The translations under genes were made by a program, and so were the position numbers. The notes below the pieces were generated by a model. That model did no database searches and was not told the origin of the DNA. It was given only the letters and a program-made list of their open reading frames with translations. From the NCBI RefSeq assembly GCF_042652965.1, contig NZ_JBHSHL010000032.1:1-14280 (forward strand): a stretch of 14,280 nt of DNA, in the 5' to 3' direction. This document shows, one piece after another, positions 1-6,970 of the stretch (within the stretch, counting starts at the first letter, position 1; the number at the start of each line of letters is the position of its first letter). The DNA comes from Filifactor villosus. GTDB lineage: Bacteria > Bacillota > Clostridia > Peptostreptococcales > Filifactoraceae.

Positions 1-4
1 ATTT

Positions 5-33
5 GACAAAAAAATAAAGCATTTAGAATGCTT
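5..33 (-). terminator. Rho-independent terminator facing left
   Basis: A perfect 7-bp stem (AAGCATT / AATGCTT at 17-23 and 27-33) has a 3-nt loop. On the minus strand it is followed by a T-rich tract (complement of the A-run at 8-14). It would end a minus-strand transcript coming from 32-181. Confidence 0.55.
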
Positions 34-181
34 ATAGTGATTTTTTCCCTTTTAAACTGTCAAACTCCCGAACGGAAGAATAGTTATGTCCGATTTGCAG
101 GTGCTCAGCAATGCAAGAGGCAACAGCATATCCTTCTCTGAAGTAGAAATAACTTTTTCGCTTTGTGTCTATATTGTACAC
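32..181 (-). CDS. Small ORF or gene remnant, 49 aa, unknown
   Basis: The minus strand is open for 68 codons ending at 32-34, but the first usable start is a GTG at 181 with an AGGA about 8 nt upstream, giving 49 residues. The product would be basic and rich in Tyr, Phe and Lys, with no recognised domain; it ends DSLKGKKSL. The stop codon lies inside a hairpin followed by a T-rich tract on the minus strand, which looks like a real terminator and is the main reason to list this ORF. It lies head-to-head with the rplU operon. It could be the 3' end of a decayed mobile-element gene instead. I do not recognise a family. Confidence 0.25.
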   Translation of the reverse strand: MYNIDTKRKSYFYFREGYAVASCIAEHLQIGHNYSSVREFDSLKGKKSL

Positions 182-202
182 AAGAATAATCCTGCAAAGA
201 AC

Positions 203-231
203 TTGACAAAAATCGTAAGGGTTGGTATGAT
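203..231 (+). promoter_or_regulatory. Sigma-A promoter of the rplU operon
   Basis: A perfect TTGACA at 203-208 is separated by 17 bp from TATGAT at 226-231. Transcription would start near 238, placing about 90 nt of leader before rplU. That leader folds as described in the next entry. Confidence 0.85.
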
Positions 232-240
232 AATGAAGTT

Positions 241-329
241 ATAAGCCGCTCATTTCAGGTTTGTAAATATGAGATCCTATAAAAATCTCATTGCCTGGCG
301 TGGCGAGTTCTCAAAAGAGGAGGTGCAAT
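241..329 (+). ncRNA. Ribosomal protein L21 leader RNA
   Basis: The 5' UTR forms three nested helices: GCCGC (245-249) with GTGGC (300-304), CAGG (256-259) with CCTG (294-297), and a 7-bp apical stem ATGAGAT (269-275) with ATCTCAT (285-291). The CCTGGCGTGGCGAG-like 3' strand just before the ribosome binding site and the position directly upstream of rplU match the L21 leader class known from Firmicutes. The presumed role is autoregulation of the L21-L27 operon. The ligand cannot be seen from sequence. The assignment rests on context plus foldability, without a covariance search. Confidence 0.75.
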
Positions 330-635
330 ATGTACGCAGTTGTTGAAACAGGTGGAAAACAATACAGAGTGCAGGAAGGCGATGTGATTCGTGTTGAAAA
401 GCTCGATGTTCAAGCCGGAGAAACAGTAAACTTGAAAGTCTTGGCTCTGGGCAAGGATGGCGAAGTTGTCGTTGGAGAAGGAGCGGCGTTTGCAAAGGTA
501 AGCGCAAAGGTAGTCGAGCACGGCAAAGGTGATAAAGTGATTGTTTTCAAGTATAAGCCGAAAAAAGACTACAGAAGAAAGCAAGGACACAGACAACCTT
601 ACACGGAATTGGCTATTGAAAGTATTCAAGGCTAA
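330..635 (+). CDS. rplU: 50S ribosomal protein L21
   Basis: This 101-aa protein binds 23S rRNA in the large ribosomal subunit. It begins MYAVVETGGKQYRVQEGD, the signature N-terminus of L21, and keeps the basic KPKKDYRRKQGHRQPYT tail that contacts rRNA. Its length matches the family (about 103 aa). The frame is open back to 291, but the ATG at 330 is the correct start: it gives the canonical N-terminus and has AGGAGGT at 318-324, 5 nt upstream. It is the first gene of the rplU-prp-rpmA operon, and prp starts 5 nt after its stop. Control is probably through the leader RNA upstream. Confidence 0.98.
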   Translation: MYAVVETGGKQYRVQEGDVIRVEKLDVQAGETVNLKVLALGKDGEVVVGEGAAFAKVSAKVVEHGKGDKVIVFKYKPKKDYRRKQGHRQPYTELAIESIQG

Positions 636-640
636 GAACT

Positions 641-973
641 ATGATTCGTGTTTTGATCACAAAAGACAGTCGCAAGAAAAGGTGGAAAATTTCCCTTAAA
701 GGGCATGCTGACTATGCTAAGAGAGGGGAAGACATTGTTTGTGCCGGGGTTTCGATCTTGGTGCAATCGATATTTAACGGATTGACGGAAGTGTTGGGCT
801 ACAAGCTCTCTTATCGGGTGAAGGACGGATATTTTTCGTTTCAATTGCCTACCTCGTATTTGGAAAACGACGAGAGAGTAAAGGTGATGTTGGATACACT
901 TGTGCTCAATCTCAAAGATTTGGAAAAAACGTACAAAAAGCATATAAAACTCATGATAGAGGAGGTGCACTGA
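641..973 (+). CDS. prp: Ribosomal-processing cysteine protease Prp (YsxB type)
   Basis: This 110-aa protein is Prp, the cysteine protease that removes the N-terminal extension of L27 in Firmicutes and some relatives. The expected catalytic pair is present: H22 in KGHADYAKRG and C34 in EDIVCAGVS, the same numbering as described for the Staphylococcus aureus enzyme. Its position between rplU and rpmA is the classic one, and the downstream L27 carries the matching cleavage site. The ribosome binding site is weak (AAGG at 628-631). Translation probably depends on coupling to rplU, 5 nt upstream, which would keep the protease below ribosomal-protein levels. Its stop codon overlaps the rpmA start by one base. 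Confidence 0.95.
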   Translation: MIRVLITKDSRKKRWKISLKGHADYAKRGEDIVCAGVSILVQSIFNGLTEVLGYKLSYRVKDGYFSFQLPTSYLENDERVKVMLDTLVLNLKDLEKTYKKHIKLMIEEVH

Positions 974-1260
974 TGCTTAGAATTAATCTTCAACTTTTTG
1001 CGAGTAAGAAGGGAGTAGGTTCTTCCAAGAACGGCCGTGATTCCGCTGCAAAAAGACTTGGTGTAAAAGCAGGTGACGGACAGTTGGTTACGGCAGGTTC
1101 CATTCTGGTTCGTCAAAGAGGAACGAAAATCCATCCGGGAACAAACGTAGGCAGAGGTGGAGACGATACCTTGTTTGCAAAGGTAGACGGACATGTAAAA
1201 TTCGAGAGAAAAGACAAGAAGCGTAAGCAGGTAAGTATCGTTCCGGCGGTAAATCAATAA
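973..1260 (+). CDS. rpmA: 50S ribosomal protein L27 with cleavable N-terminus
   Basis: This 95-aa large-subunit protein places its N-terminal tail near the peptidyl-transferase centre. It begins MLRINLQLF followed by ASKKGVGSSKNGRDS. The first nine residues form the Firmicutes-type extension cut by Prp after Phe9, exposing the ASKKG terminus. The conserved core GTKIHPGTNVGRGGDDTLFA and the basic C-terminus are intact. AGGAGG at 960-965 lies 7 nt before the ATG. The ATG overlaps the prp stop (TGATG), so the two are translationally coupled, although this site is strong by itself. The operon ends directly after this gene at a hairpin; obg, the common next gene, is absent. Confidence 0.98.
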   Translation: MLRINLQLFASKKGVGSSKNGRDSAAKRLGVKAGDGQLVTAGSILVRQRGTKIHPGTNVGRGGDDTLFAKVDGHVKFERKDKKRKQVSIVPAVNQ

Positions 1261-1269
1261 CAGAATGAT

Positions 1270-1299
1270 AAAAAGAATCGGTCTGACCGGTTCTTTTTT
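1270..1299 (+). terminator. Terminator of the rplU-prp-rpmA operon
   Basis: The stem AAGAATCGGT / ACCGGTTCTT (1273-1282 and 1286-1295, one G-T wobble) has a CTG loop and runs straight into a T tract at 1294-1299. It starts 9 nt after the rpmA stop. Confidence 0.9.
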
Positions 1300-1300
1300 A

Positions 1301-1330
1301 TTGGAATAATTGCTTGAATTGTGATATGAT
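1301..1330 (+). promoter_or_regulatory. Probable glyA promoter
   Basis: TTGGAA at 1301-1306, an 18-bp spacer, and TATGAT at 1325-1330 preceded by TG at 1322-1323 (extended -10). It would start RNA near 1337, leaving about 100 nt of leader before glyA. A weak long-range pairing in the leader (ATCATTT near 1345 with AAATGAT near 1394) is possible, but I recognise no known riboswitch. Confidence 0.55.
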
Positions 1331-1440
1331 GAAAAAGTAAGAAATCATTTTCCCGTAGCAACAAAGACGATGTTTTAAAGAAAATCGAAATGGAAATGAT
1401 GCTTATCTCAAGAGAAAGCAAATTGAAAGGAGAAGTTGTA

Positions 1441-2721
1441 ATGTATAATTACTATCATTTGGCACATACGGATGAAGAAGTTTTTCAGGTTTTGAAAAAG
1501 GAGTTGGATAGACAGAGAAAAAACTTGGAGCTGATCGCTTCCGAAAACATTGTCAGCGATGCTGTGATGGAAGCGATGGGTACTTGTTTTGCAAATAAAT
1601 ACGCGGAAGGTTACCCGGGCAAACGCTACTATGGAGGTTGTGAGTTTGTAGACGAACTGGAGAATATAGCGATTGATCGGGCAAAGAAACTTTTTGGAGC
1701 GGAGCATGCCAACGTTCAGCCTCATTCGGGCTCTCAAGCTAATATGGGAGTGTATTTTGCAATGCTTGAACACGGAGACAAGGTGCTTGGAATGGATCTT
1801 TCGCAGGGAGGGCACTTGACTCACGGTTCTCCTGTCAATATTTCGGGTAAGTACTTTACCTTTTTTGATTACGGTGTAGACAAGGAAACCGAGATGATCG
1901 ACTACGATGTTCTACGAGCTCGGGCAAAAGAGGTACAGCCTAAGATGATCGTTGCGGGAGCCAGTGCATATCCCAGAAAGATCGACTTTAAGAAGATGAA
2001 GGAAGTGGCGGATGAGGTAGGGGCCTATCTGATGGTCGACATGGCTCATATCGCAGGCATCATTGCAGCAGGATACCATATGAACCCCTGCGAGTATGCA
2101 GACTTTGTGACAACGACAACACACAAGACCTTGAGAGGACCGCGCGGAGGTATGATCCTCTGCAAGGAAGAATATGCAGCTAAGGTTGACAAGGCGATCT
2201 TCCCGGGGATCCAGGGAGGACCGTTGGAGCATATCATAGCCGGAAAAGCGGTTTGTTTCCAAGAGGCGTTGCAGGAAGAATTTAAGGTCTATCAAAAACA
2301 GGTGCTCGACAATGCAACTGCTTTGGCGGGATCCCTTCAATCTCACGGCTTTAAACTCGTATCGGGCGGAACGGACAACCACTTGATGCTCGTAAGTTTG
2401 ATCGACAAGGGAATTACAGGTAAGGAAGCTGAAACGAGATTGGATGAAGCGAGAATTACCGTCAATAAGAACTCCATCCCCTTTGATCCGCAAAACTTCT
2501 TCAAAACATCAGGGATCCGTATCGGAACTCCCGCTGTTACGACAAGGGGAATGAAAGAAGAGGAGATGAAAAAGATCGGAGAGGCGATCTCTGTAGCATT
2601 GATCGACAACGATATTGCAAAGGCAAGAGATATCGCGGAATCTTTGACAGAGAAATTCCCTATCTATGAGAACAAGAGTGAGAAGGTTCTTCACTGGGGA
2701 CAGAACTTTTGGGATAAATAA
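1441..2721 (+). CDS. glyA: Serine hydroxymethyltransferase
   Basis: This 426-aa cytosolic PLP enzyme interconverts serine and tetrahydrofolate with glycine and 5,10-methylene-THF, the main source of one-carbon units. Family landmarks are in order: LIASEN (31-36), NKYAEGYPGKRYYGG (52-66), HSGSQAN (95-101), HLTHGS (125-130), and TTTTHKTLRGPRGG with the PLP-binding lysine at K229, the same number as in E. coli GlyA. The C-terminal GIRIGTPAVTTRG motif is intact. The frame is open back to 1390, but the ATG at 1441 has AAAGGAG at 1426-1432 and gives a normal-length protein. It is transcribed alone, between its own promoter and terminator. Its cofactor could come through the pyridoxal kinase at 5159. 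Confidence 0.97.
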   Translation: MYNYYHLAHTDEEVFQVLKKELDRQRKNLELIASENIVSDAVMEAMGTCFANKYAEGYPGKRYYGGCEFVDELENIAIDRAKKLFGAEHANVQPHSGSQANMGVYFAMLEHGDKVLGMDLSQGGHLTHGSPVNISGKYFTFFDYGVDKETEMIDYDVLRARAKEVQPKMIVAGASAYPRKIDFKKMKEVADEVGAYLMVDMAHIAGIIAAGYHMNPCEYADFVTTTTHKTLRGPRGGMILCKEEYAAKVDKAIFPGIQGGPLEHIIAGKAVCFQEALQEEFKVYQKQVLDNATALAGSLQSHGFKLVSGGTDNHLMLVSLIDKGITGKEAETRLDEARITVNKNSIPFDPQNFFKTSGIRIGTPAVTTRGMKEEEMKKIGEAISVALIDNDIAKARDIAESLTEKFPIYENKSEKVLHWGQNFWDK

Positions 2722-2743
2722 GATGTATTGATATCAATAGGCG

Positions 2744-2776
2744 GTCTGCTGTAGCTTTGTTGCAGCAGACTGTTTT
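2744..2776 (+). terminator. glyA terminator
   Basis: A 12-bp stem with two wobbles (2744-2755 with 2759-2770) has a TTT loop. GTCTGCTG pairs perfectly with CAGCAGAC. A short T-rich stretch (TGTTTTGTATT) follows. A 14-bp perfect palindrome, TATTGATATCAATA, lies just before it at 2726-2739. Confidence 0.7.
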
Positions 2777-3142
2777 GTATTCGGCACTATTCTTCGCTAG
2801 AAGTGTGGTTACATTCATAAGCTGAACAATTGATTTATCACCCATAGAATAAAGAGTCGAAACATCAATCGCTTGAATGAATGAACAATAGTATAAAATA
2901 CAGTGAAGCAACAAAGAGATAGACATTTTGGAACGGAAAGAATACTTTTCTTGGGTGATATTTGTATTACTTGGTAATCGAAGATTATAGTCGATGTTTT
3001 CCGATCGAATTGTCAGAGTATAGAAATATACCATTGCCGAAAAACGGTTTGGGTGATCATATATTTTAAAACACTCAAGAGAGCAGTTTCAAAAGACAAT
3101 GGTATAAAAACGAAATTTTGTTATCATTATTGTGGAGGTCAT
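2777..3142 (+). other. Intergenic stretch, no convincing gene
   Basis: There are 366 bp between the glyA terminator and the DUF2254 gene. It is AT-rich, with stops in all plus-strand frames before 3053. A weak promoter candidate, TTGTAT (2962-2967) with 18 bp to TATAGT (2986-2991), could serve the downstream gene. The minus strand has a long open frame without a ribosome binding site, discussed among the rejected items. Confidence 0.4.
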
Positions 3143-4423
3143 ATGATTCAAAGACTCAGAATTTGGAAGTTCAATCACCGTACTTGGATATACAATACAC
3201 AGTACATTGTATACTCTCTGATATTGTTGGTATTTGTAATGCTGATCGATTTGAGGTATTGGGAGTTTCAGGACTATATTCCCCGCATATTTTTTACCAG
3301 TGTGAGTTTGGCAAAAACTGTACTTGCAGCTCTTGCGGGAGCACAGCTTACCATTACGACATTCACGTTTTCGACGATCTTATCGATTATGGTCAACTAT
3401 TCTTCTAATTATTCCCCGAGGGTAATTGAAAATTTTGTAAAGCAGAAGATCACGATGAAGGTACTCGGAATTTTTTTCGGAGGTTTCTTCTATAGCATCA
3501 CTTCCTTAATTTTCATGAGGGATCTTTTAGAAGAAAAAATGGTGATAGCGGGATTTGTGGGAGTTGTCTATGCCGTTGTATCGATGATCTATTTCATCCT
3601 CTTTGTCCAAAAAGTGATCCACAGTATGCAAAGTACGAACCTGATCAGCGAGATCTATGAGGAAGCTCTCGGGGTGATCCGTCAAGAGGTCAAAAAGAGG
3701 GAAGAAAACGACGGATTTGTCTACCAGTCGCAGGGGGATGCTGTTCCTGTGATTTCGGAGATAAACGGGTATTTAAGTTTGGTCGATTATTCGATGATCA
3801 CTGATCTGTTGAAGGAGGAACCGAACAAGTTTGTGATCGAATGTAAGGTGGGGGACTATATTACGGAGGGCACGGTCCTGGGCTATTTGAGCAAAAGTGA
3901 GAAGGGAACTCCGGACGAAGATTTGAGTTCCAAGCTCAACAGGGCGTTTCTCGTACAAGAGGAAAAAGTTTTTATGAACGATTATCGTTACGGTATTACA
4001 AAGTTAGTCGAAATTACATTGAGGGCGATATCTCCGGGCATCAATGATCCCAATACGGCTATCCACTGTATTCGAAAAATCAGCCTCTTACTTGTCCTGT
4101 TGTCCAAGAGTGCAGCGCATCATATTGCGATAAGAGAGGATGAGAATGTGCAGATCGCATATACCTGCCATAGTTTTTCTCAAGATCTGTACGAGACCTT
4201 CTATCAGATCCTTCACTATGGGAAGGAGGATGTGTCCGTGATGCACGCACTTCTCGAAGGAATGGAGTTGTTGTATCATAACGCCTGCAAAGAAAACAGG
4301 GAGATCATCCTCAACTATGTTCAGGAGATCTATCAAAGTGATATCGATATGAAGAGAAATGACTACGATCGCAAATATTTGAAGGACATCTATCATAGGA
4401 TTGTGTTGATACAAGGAATGTGA
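3143..4423 (+). CDS. DUF2254-family membrane protein
   Basis: This is a 426-aa inner-membrane protein of unknown function. Four hydrophobic segments lie near residues 20-36, 58-84, 106-124 and 134-156, followed by a soluble C-terminal part of about 265 residues, probably cytoplasmic. Two regions resemble the DUF2254 signatures: ITTFTFSTILSIMVNYSSNY after TM2, and ITLRAISPGINDPNTAIHCI at 291-310, corresponding to the family's SPGINDP-type motif. The frame is open from a GTG at 3053, but the ATG at 3143 has GGAGG at 3134-3138 and starts a normal family-length protein. It stands alone, with about 200 bp of non-coding DNA on its 3' side. No function is claimed. Confidence 0.85.
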   Translation: MIQRLRIWKFNHRTWIYNTQYIVYSLILLVFVMLIDLRYWEFQDYIPRIFFTSVSLAKTVLAALAGAQLTITTFTFSTILSIMVNYSSNYSPRVIENFVKQKITMKVLGIFFGGFFYSITSLIFMRDLLEEKMVIAGFVGVVYAVVSMIYFILFVQKVIHSMQSTNLISEIYEEALGVIRQEVKKREENDGFVYQSQGDAVPVISEINGYLSLVDYSMITDLLKEEPNKFVIECKVGDYITEGTVLGYLSKSEKGTPDEDLSSKLNRAFLVQEEKVFMNDYRYGITKLVEITLRAISPGINDPNTAIHCIRKISLLLVLLSKSAAHHIAIREDENVQIAYTCHSFSQDLYETFYQILHYGKEDVSVMHALLEGMELLYHNACKENREIILNYVQEIYQSDIDMKRNDYDRKYLKDIYHRIVLIQGM

Positions 4424-4509
4424 TCAAAATGAAACATGGAAGATAAAAAACCGGATTGAAAAAGATATCTCCGATGCTTCAATGAGTTTGACAGATATGA
4501 ACGATAAAT

Positions 4510-4537
4510 CGACATCCGATGTTCGCATATATTTTTT
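4510..4537 (+). terminator. Weak terminator candidate after the DUF2254 gene
   Basis: CGACAT (4510-4515) pairs with ATGTTCG (4519-4525) with one bulged T around a CCG loop. CATATA and then a six-T run follow. The stem is short and AT-rich, so this is only a candidate. The rest of the gap 4424-4626 shows nothing else clear. Confidence 0.3.
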
Positions 4538-4626
4538 GATAGAATTCATTAAACTTATTTATATTCTTGATTTTAGGGTATAAATAATAATGAACCAAAT
4601 ATGAAAGATATGAAAGGAGAACCGAG

Positions 4627-4881
4627 ATGGGTGCAATAAGTTGGATTATTTTAGGAGCGTTATCCGGATGGATCGCAAGTATTATTAAGGGAAAGAACCA
4701 AAGCATGGGTGCTATAGCCAATATCGTTGTAGGTGTTGTAGGAGCGATGATAGGAGGCTTTATAGCAAGCTCATTCGGAGGTGCCGGAGTTACGGGCTTT
4801 AATCTCTATAGCATCTTTATTTCCGTAGTAGGTGCGGTAATATTGCTTACGGTATTAAATATGCTGGGAGGCAAAAGATAG
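4627..4881 (+). CDS. GlsB/YeaQ/YmgE-family small membrane protein
   Basis: This 84-aa hydrophobic protein has three glycine-rich membrane segments: ISWIILGALSGWIASIIKG, GAIANIVVGVVGAMIGGFIA and YSIFISVVGAVILLTVLNML. This is the layout of the transglycosylase-associated (GlsB/YeaQ/YmgE) family, often linked to envelope or general stress. The biochemical role is unknown and the family name does not prove enzyme activity. AAAGGAG at 4613-4619 precedes the ATG by 7 nt. It is a single-gene unit followed by a strong terminator. A GGGTAT at 4576-4581 resembles a sigma-B-type -10, but no matching -35 is evident. Confidence 0.88.
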   Translation: MGAISWIILGALSGWIASIIKGKNQSMGAIANIVVGVVGAMIGGFIASSFGGAGVTGFNLYSIFISVVGAVILLTVLNMLGGKR

Positions 4882-4901
4882 AATAATATAAGTTGCATAA
4901 T

Positions 4902-4954
4902 AAAACTTCGGCTTCAAAAGAAAATATATTTCTGATTGAGGCCGAAGTTTTTTT
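4902..4954 (+). terminator. Strong terminator after the GlsB-type gene
   Basis: A 14-bp stem (4902-4915 with 4938-4951, one G-T wobble) ends in a seven-T run at 4948-4954. The 22-nt loop contains a smaller stem (AGAAA with TTTCT). Confidence 0.92.
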
Positions 4955-5031
4955 CAAAATGAAATCATTCCTGAAAGCAATGCAAAATCGATAGTTTAGA
5001 GATTTGTTAAACTGAAAACGTTTTTAAGATA

Positions 5032-5060
5032 TTGACAATTGGATAATTTTGCTTTATCTT
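5032..5060 (+). promoter_or_regulatory. Probable promoter of the pyridoxal kinase gene
   Basis: A perfect TTGACA at 5032-5037, a 17-bp spacer, and TATCTT at 5055-5060. The predicted start near 5067 leaves about 90 nt of AT-rich leader. Confidence 0.6.
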
Positions 5061-5158
5061 ATAGTATATATCTTTAGAAAATTAAGAATAATATGTTTAG
5101 ATATAACGATTTTTTGGACTCAATAACCAGTTTGACAGGCATAGGAGAGTAATTAAGA

Positions 5159-6025
5159 ATGAAACGACCGGTAAAAAATGTTGCAGCAATCCATGATTTA
5201 TCAGGAATAGGAAGGGCATCGCTCACAATGATACTCCCGATACTATCAACGATGGGGGTGCAGGTGTGCCCGTTGCCCACAGCAATATTGTCCTCTACAA
5301 CGGATTTTGAACATTACAGCTTTTTGGATTTGACAGATCATATGAGGGAGTACATTGAAAATTGGAAGCGACAAAGTTTGGAGTTTGACTGCATTTATTC
5401 CGGTTTTTTAGGTTCATCCAAGCAGATTGATATCATTGAAGATTTTATTTCTTATTTTAAAACAGAGAACAACTTGGTGGTAATAGATCCTGTTTTGGGA
5501 GATAACGGCAGTCTATATGAAACCATGGATGATGAGATGGTTCAAAAAATGAGGCAACTTGTCTCTAAAGCCGATATGATCACTCCTAATTTTACAGAAG
5601 CAATGTATTTGTTACAGAGGCCTTATTCCAATGAGGTAACTAAGGAAGAGATCAAGAGGTGCTTGAAAGAACTCTCTGATATGGGTCCCAAGACAGTTAT
5701 CGTCACCAGTATTCCTGATAAGCAAGGAGTATTTACAAATACCGTTGCATATGAGAGAGAAGCCGATACTTTCTGGAAGGTAAGTTGTAAGTATATCCCC
5801 GCCTTTTATCCGGGGACGGGAGATGCATATGCCAGCGTGATTATAGGTAGTCTGCTTCAGGGAGACAGCCTTCCGATCGCTTTGGATAGAGGAGTACAGT
5901 TTGTGACCCAGTGTATCCGTGCCAGTTACGGATTTCAGTATGATCATATTCAAGGAGTTCTCTTTGAGAGAGTTTTGGACACGCTGAAGTTGCCTGTGAT
6001 TTCGGCGAGTTATGAAATGATATAG
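5159..6025 (+). CDS. Pyridoxal/pyridoxamine kinase (PdxK/PdxY type)
   Basis: This 288-aa ribokinase-superfamily enzyme phosphorylates pyridoxal, pyridoxamine or pyridoxine with ATP in the vitamin B6 salvage pathway that makes PLP. It begins with the family pattern IHDLSGIGRASLTMILPILS followed by MGVQVCPLPTAILSS. It has VVIDPVLGDNG (about 107-117), ITPNFTEA (141-148), and the ribokinase anion hole with catalytic base GTGD at 219-222 (D222). The length is normal. The start at 5159 has AGGAG at 5143-5147. It appears to be transcribed alone, and no clear terminator is seen in 6026-6180. Which B6 vitamer it prefers cannot be told from sequence. Confidence 0.92.
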   Translation: MKRPVKNVAAIHDLSGIGRASLTMILPILSTMGVQVCPLPTAILSSTTDFEHYSFLDLTDHMREYIENWKRQSLEFDCIYSGFLGSSKQIDIIEDFISYFKTENNLVVIDPVLGDNGSLYETMDDEMVQKMRQLVSKADMITPNFTEAMYLLQRPYSNEVTKEEIKRCLKELSDMGPKTVIVTSIPDKQGVFTNTVAYEREADTFWKVSCKYIPAFYPGTGDAYASVIIGSLLQGDSLPIALDRGVQFVTQCIRASYGFQYDHIQGVLFERVLDTLKLPVISASYEMI

Positions 6026-6206
6026 GTACTTGAGTTTGGGAGCTTGATGAACTATAATTATACTTAAACGTAATATATAATAAAACCATAAAGGCTTATA
6101 TTGAGCATAAACTCCATTAGGATTATGGAATGATGTAAGTGTTAAATGTGTTACTTTTGAATGTTGTTGTTTATAGAAGTAAACTATGTTTGGAGGAGGA
6201 AGGAAC

Positions 6207-6932
6207 ATGAAAAAGAAAATCGGAATGTTATTGCTGATCTTTTGTCTTTGTACAACCGGTATGAGTCACGCTGTGACCATCGTCGTCAATCAGGTTGAAC
6301 TCAAGACGCAGGTAGAGCCCCAAATTGTGGGAGGAGTTACCTATATTCCCATTTCCGATGTCGGAGTTGCTTTGGGAACGGAAGTCAAATGGGATTCTTC
6401 AACCAAAACCGTTACATTGAAGAAAGAGGGAAGTAATGTAAAAATACGACTTAACAGCAGAACGGCAAAGATTAACAACGTTGATGTTGAGATGATGCAA
6501 TCAGCGAAGATAATTCAAAACAAGGCTATGGTGCCGCTTAATTTTGTGGCCACTGCGTTCGGTGCGGAAGTACAGTGGGACACCGTAAACAAGGCTGTGC
6601 TGATTACTTCGGGGAGTTCCGCTCCCGTTCAAAAAAATGTGGCGGCGGTTCTACCTGTTGAGCATACATCCGATAATGGAAAAGTGGAATCCCACCAAAC
6701 ATTTAAAGATGCAAACTCTGTAAATGTGGTAATCTCACCCGGGAATTCAAACAGCATTTTTCCTATGGAAGAGCCGATGATAAAGGGTAATATCAACAAT
6801 AAGGGTGAAAAGTTCTACTATCTTCCCGGTTCCAAGAACTACGATAAGATAAAAATGAATCCGAGCAGGGGGGACAAGTATTTCTATTCAGAGGCGGATG
6901 CCGTAGCGGAAGGATTTTTGCCCGGTAAATAA
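6207..6932 (+). CDS. Secreted copper-amine-oxidase-N domain plus sunset domain protein
   Basis: This 241-aa exported protein has a signal peptide, MKKKIGMLLLIFCLCTTGMS plus HA, with likely cleavage near residue 22. Residues about 23-135 form a copper-amine-oxidase N-terminal-like domain with two internal copies of a similar unit (TYIPISDVGVALGTEVKWD and KAMVPLNFVATAFGAEVQWD). In clostridial proteins this is a common cell-surface module and does not imply oxidase activity. A Ser/Asn/Val-rich linker (about 136-190) leads to a C-terminal sunset-like domain: IKGNINNKGEKFYYLPG (192-208) and YSEADAVAEGFLPG. The frame is open from 6186, but the ATG at 6207 starts the signal peptide and follows a strong GGAGGAGGAAGG. 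The role may be envelope-associated; the substrate is unknown. Confidence 0.85.
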   Translation: MKKKIGMLLLIFCLCTTGMSHAVTIVVNQVELKTQVEPQIVGGVTYIPISDVGVALGTEVKWDSSTKTVTLKKEGSNVKIRLNSRTAKINNVDVEMMQSAKIIQNKAMVPLNFVATAFGAEVQWDTVNKAVLITSGSSAPVQKNVAAVLPVEHTSDNGKVESHQTFKDANSVNVVISPGNSNSIFPMEEPMIKGNINNKGEKFYYLPGSKNYDKIKMNPSRGDKYFYSEADAVAEGFLPGK

Positions 6933-6970
6933 AACAATAGTATCATAAAAACCATCTCATCAAACAGGTT

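Noticed and set aside
28..141. Plus-strand ATG frame of about 37 codons at the left edge
   Set aside because: The start lies inside a hairpin stem with no ribosome binding site, and it runs antisense to the better-supported minus-strand frame.
1338..1440. Possible riboswitch in the glyA leader
   Set aside because: Only a weak long-range pairing is visible. None of the known glycine, THF, SAM or T-box landmarks are present.
2660..3034. Minus-strand frame of 124 codons behind glyA
   Set aside because: It has no ribosome binding site, reads through the glyA terminator into the glyA 3' end, and shows no recognised domain. A decayed gene cannot be excluded but is not supported.
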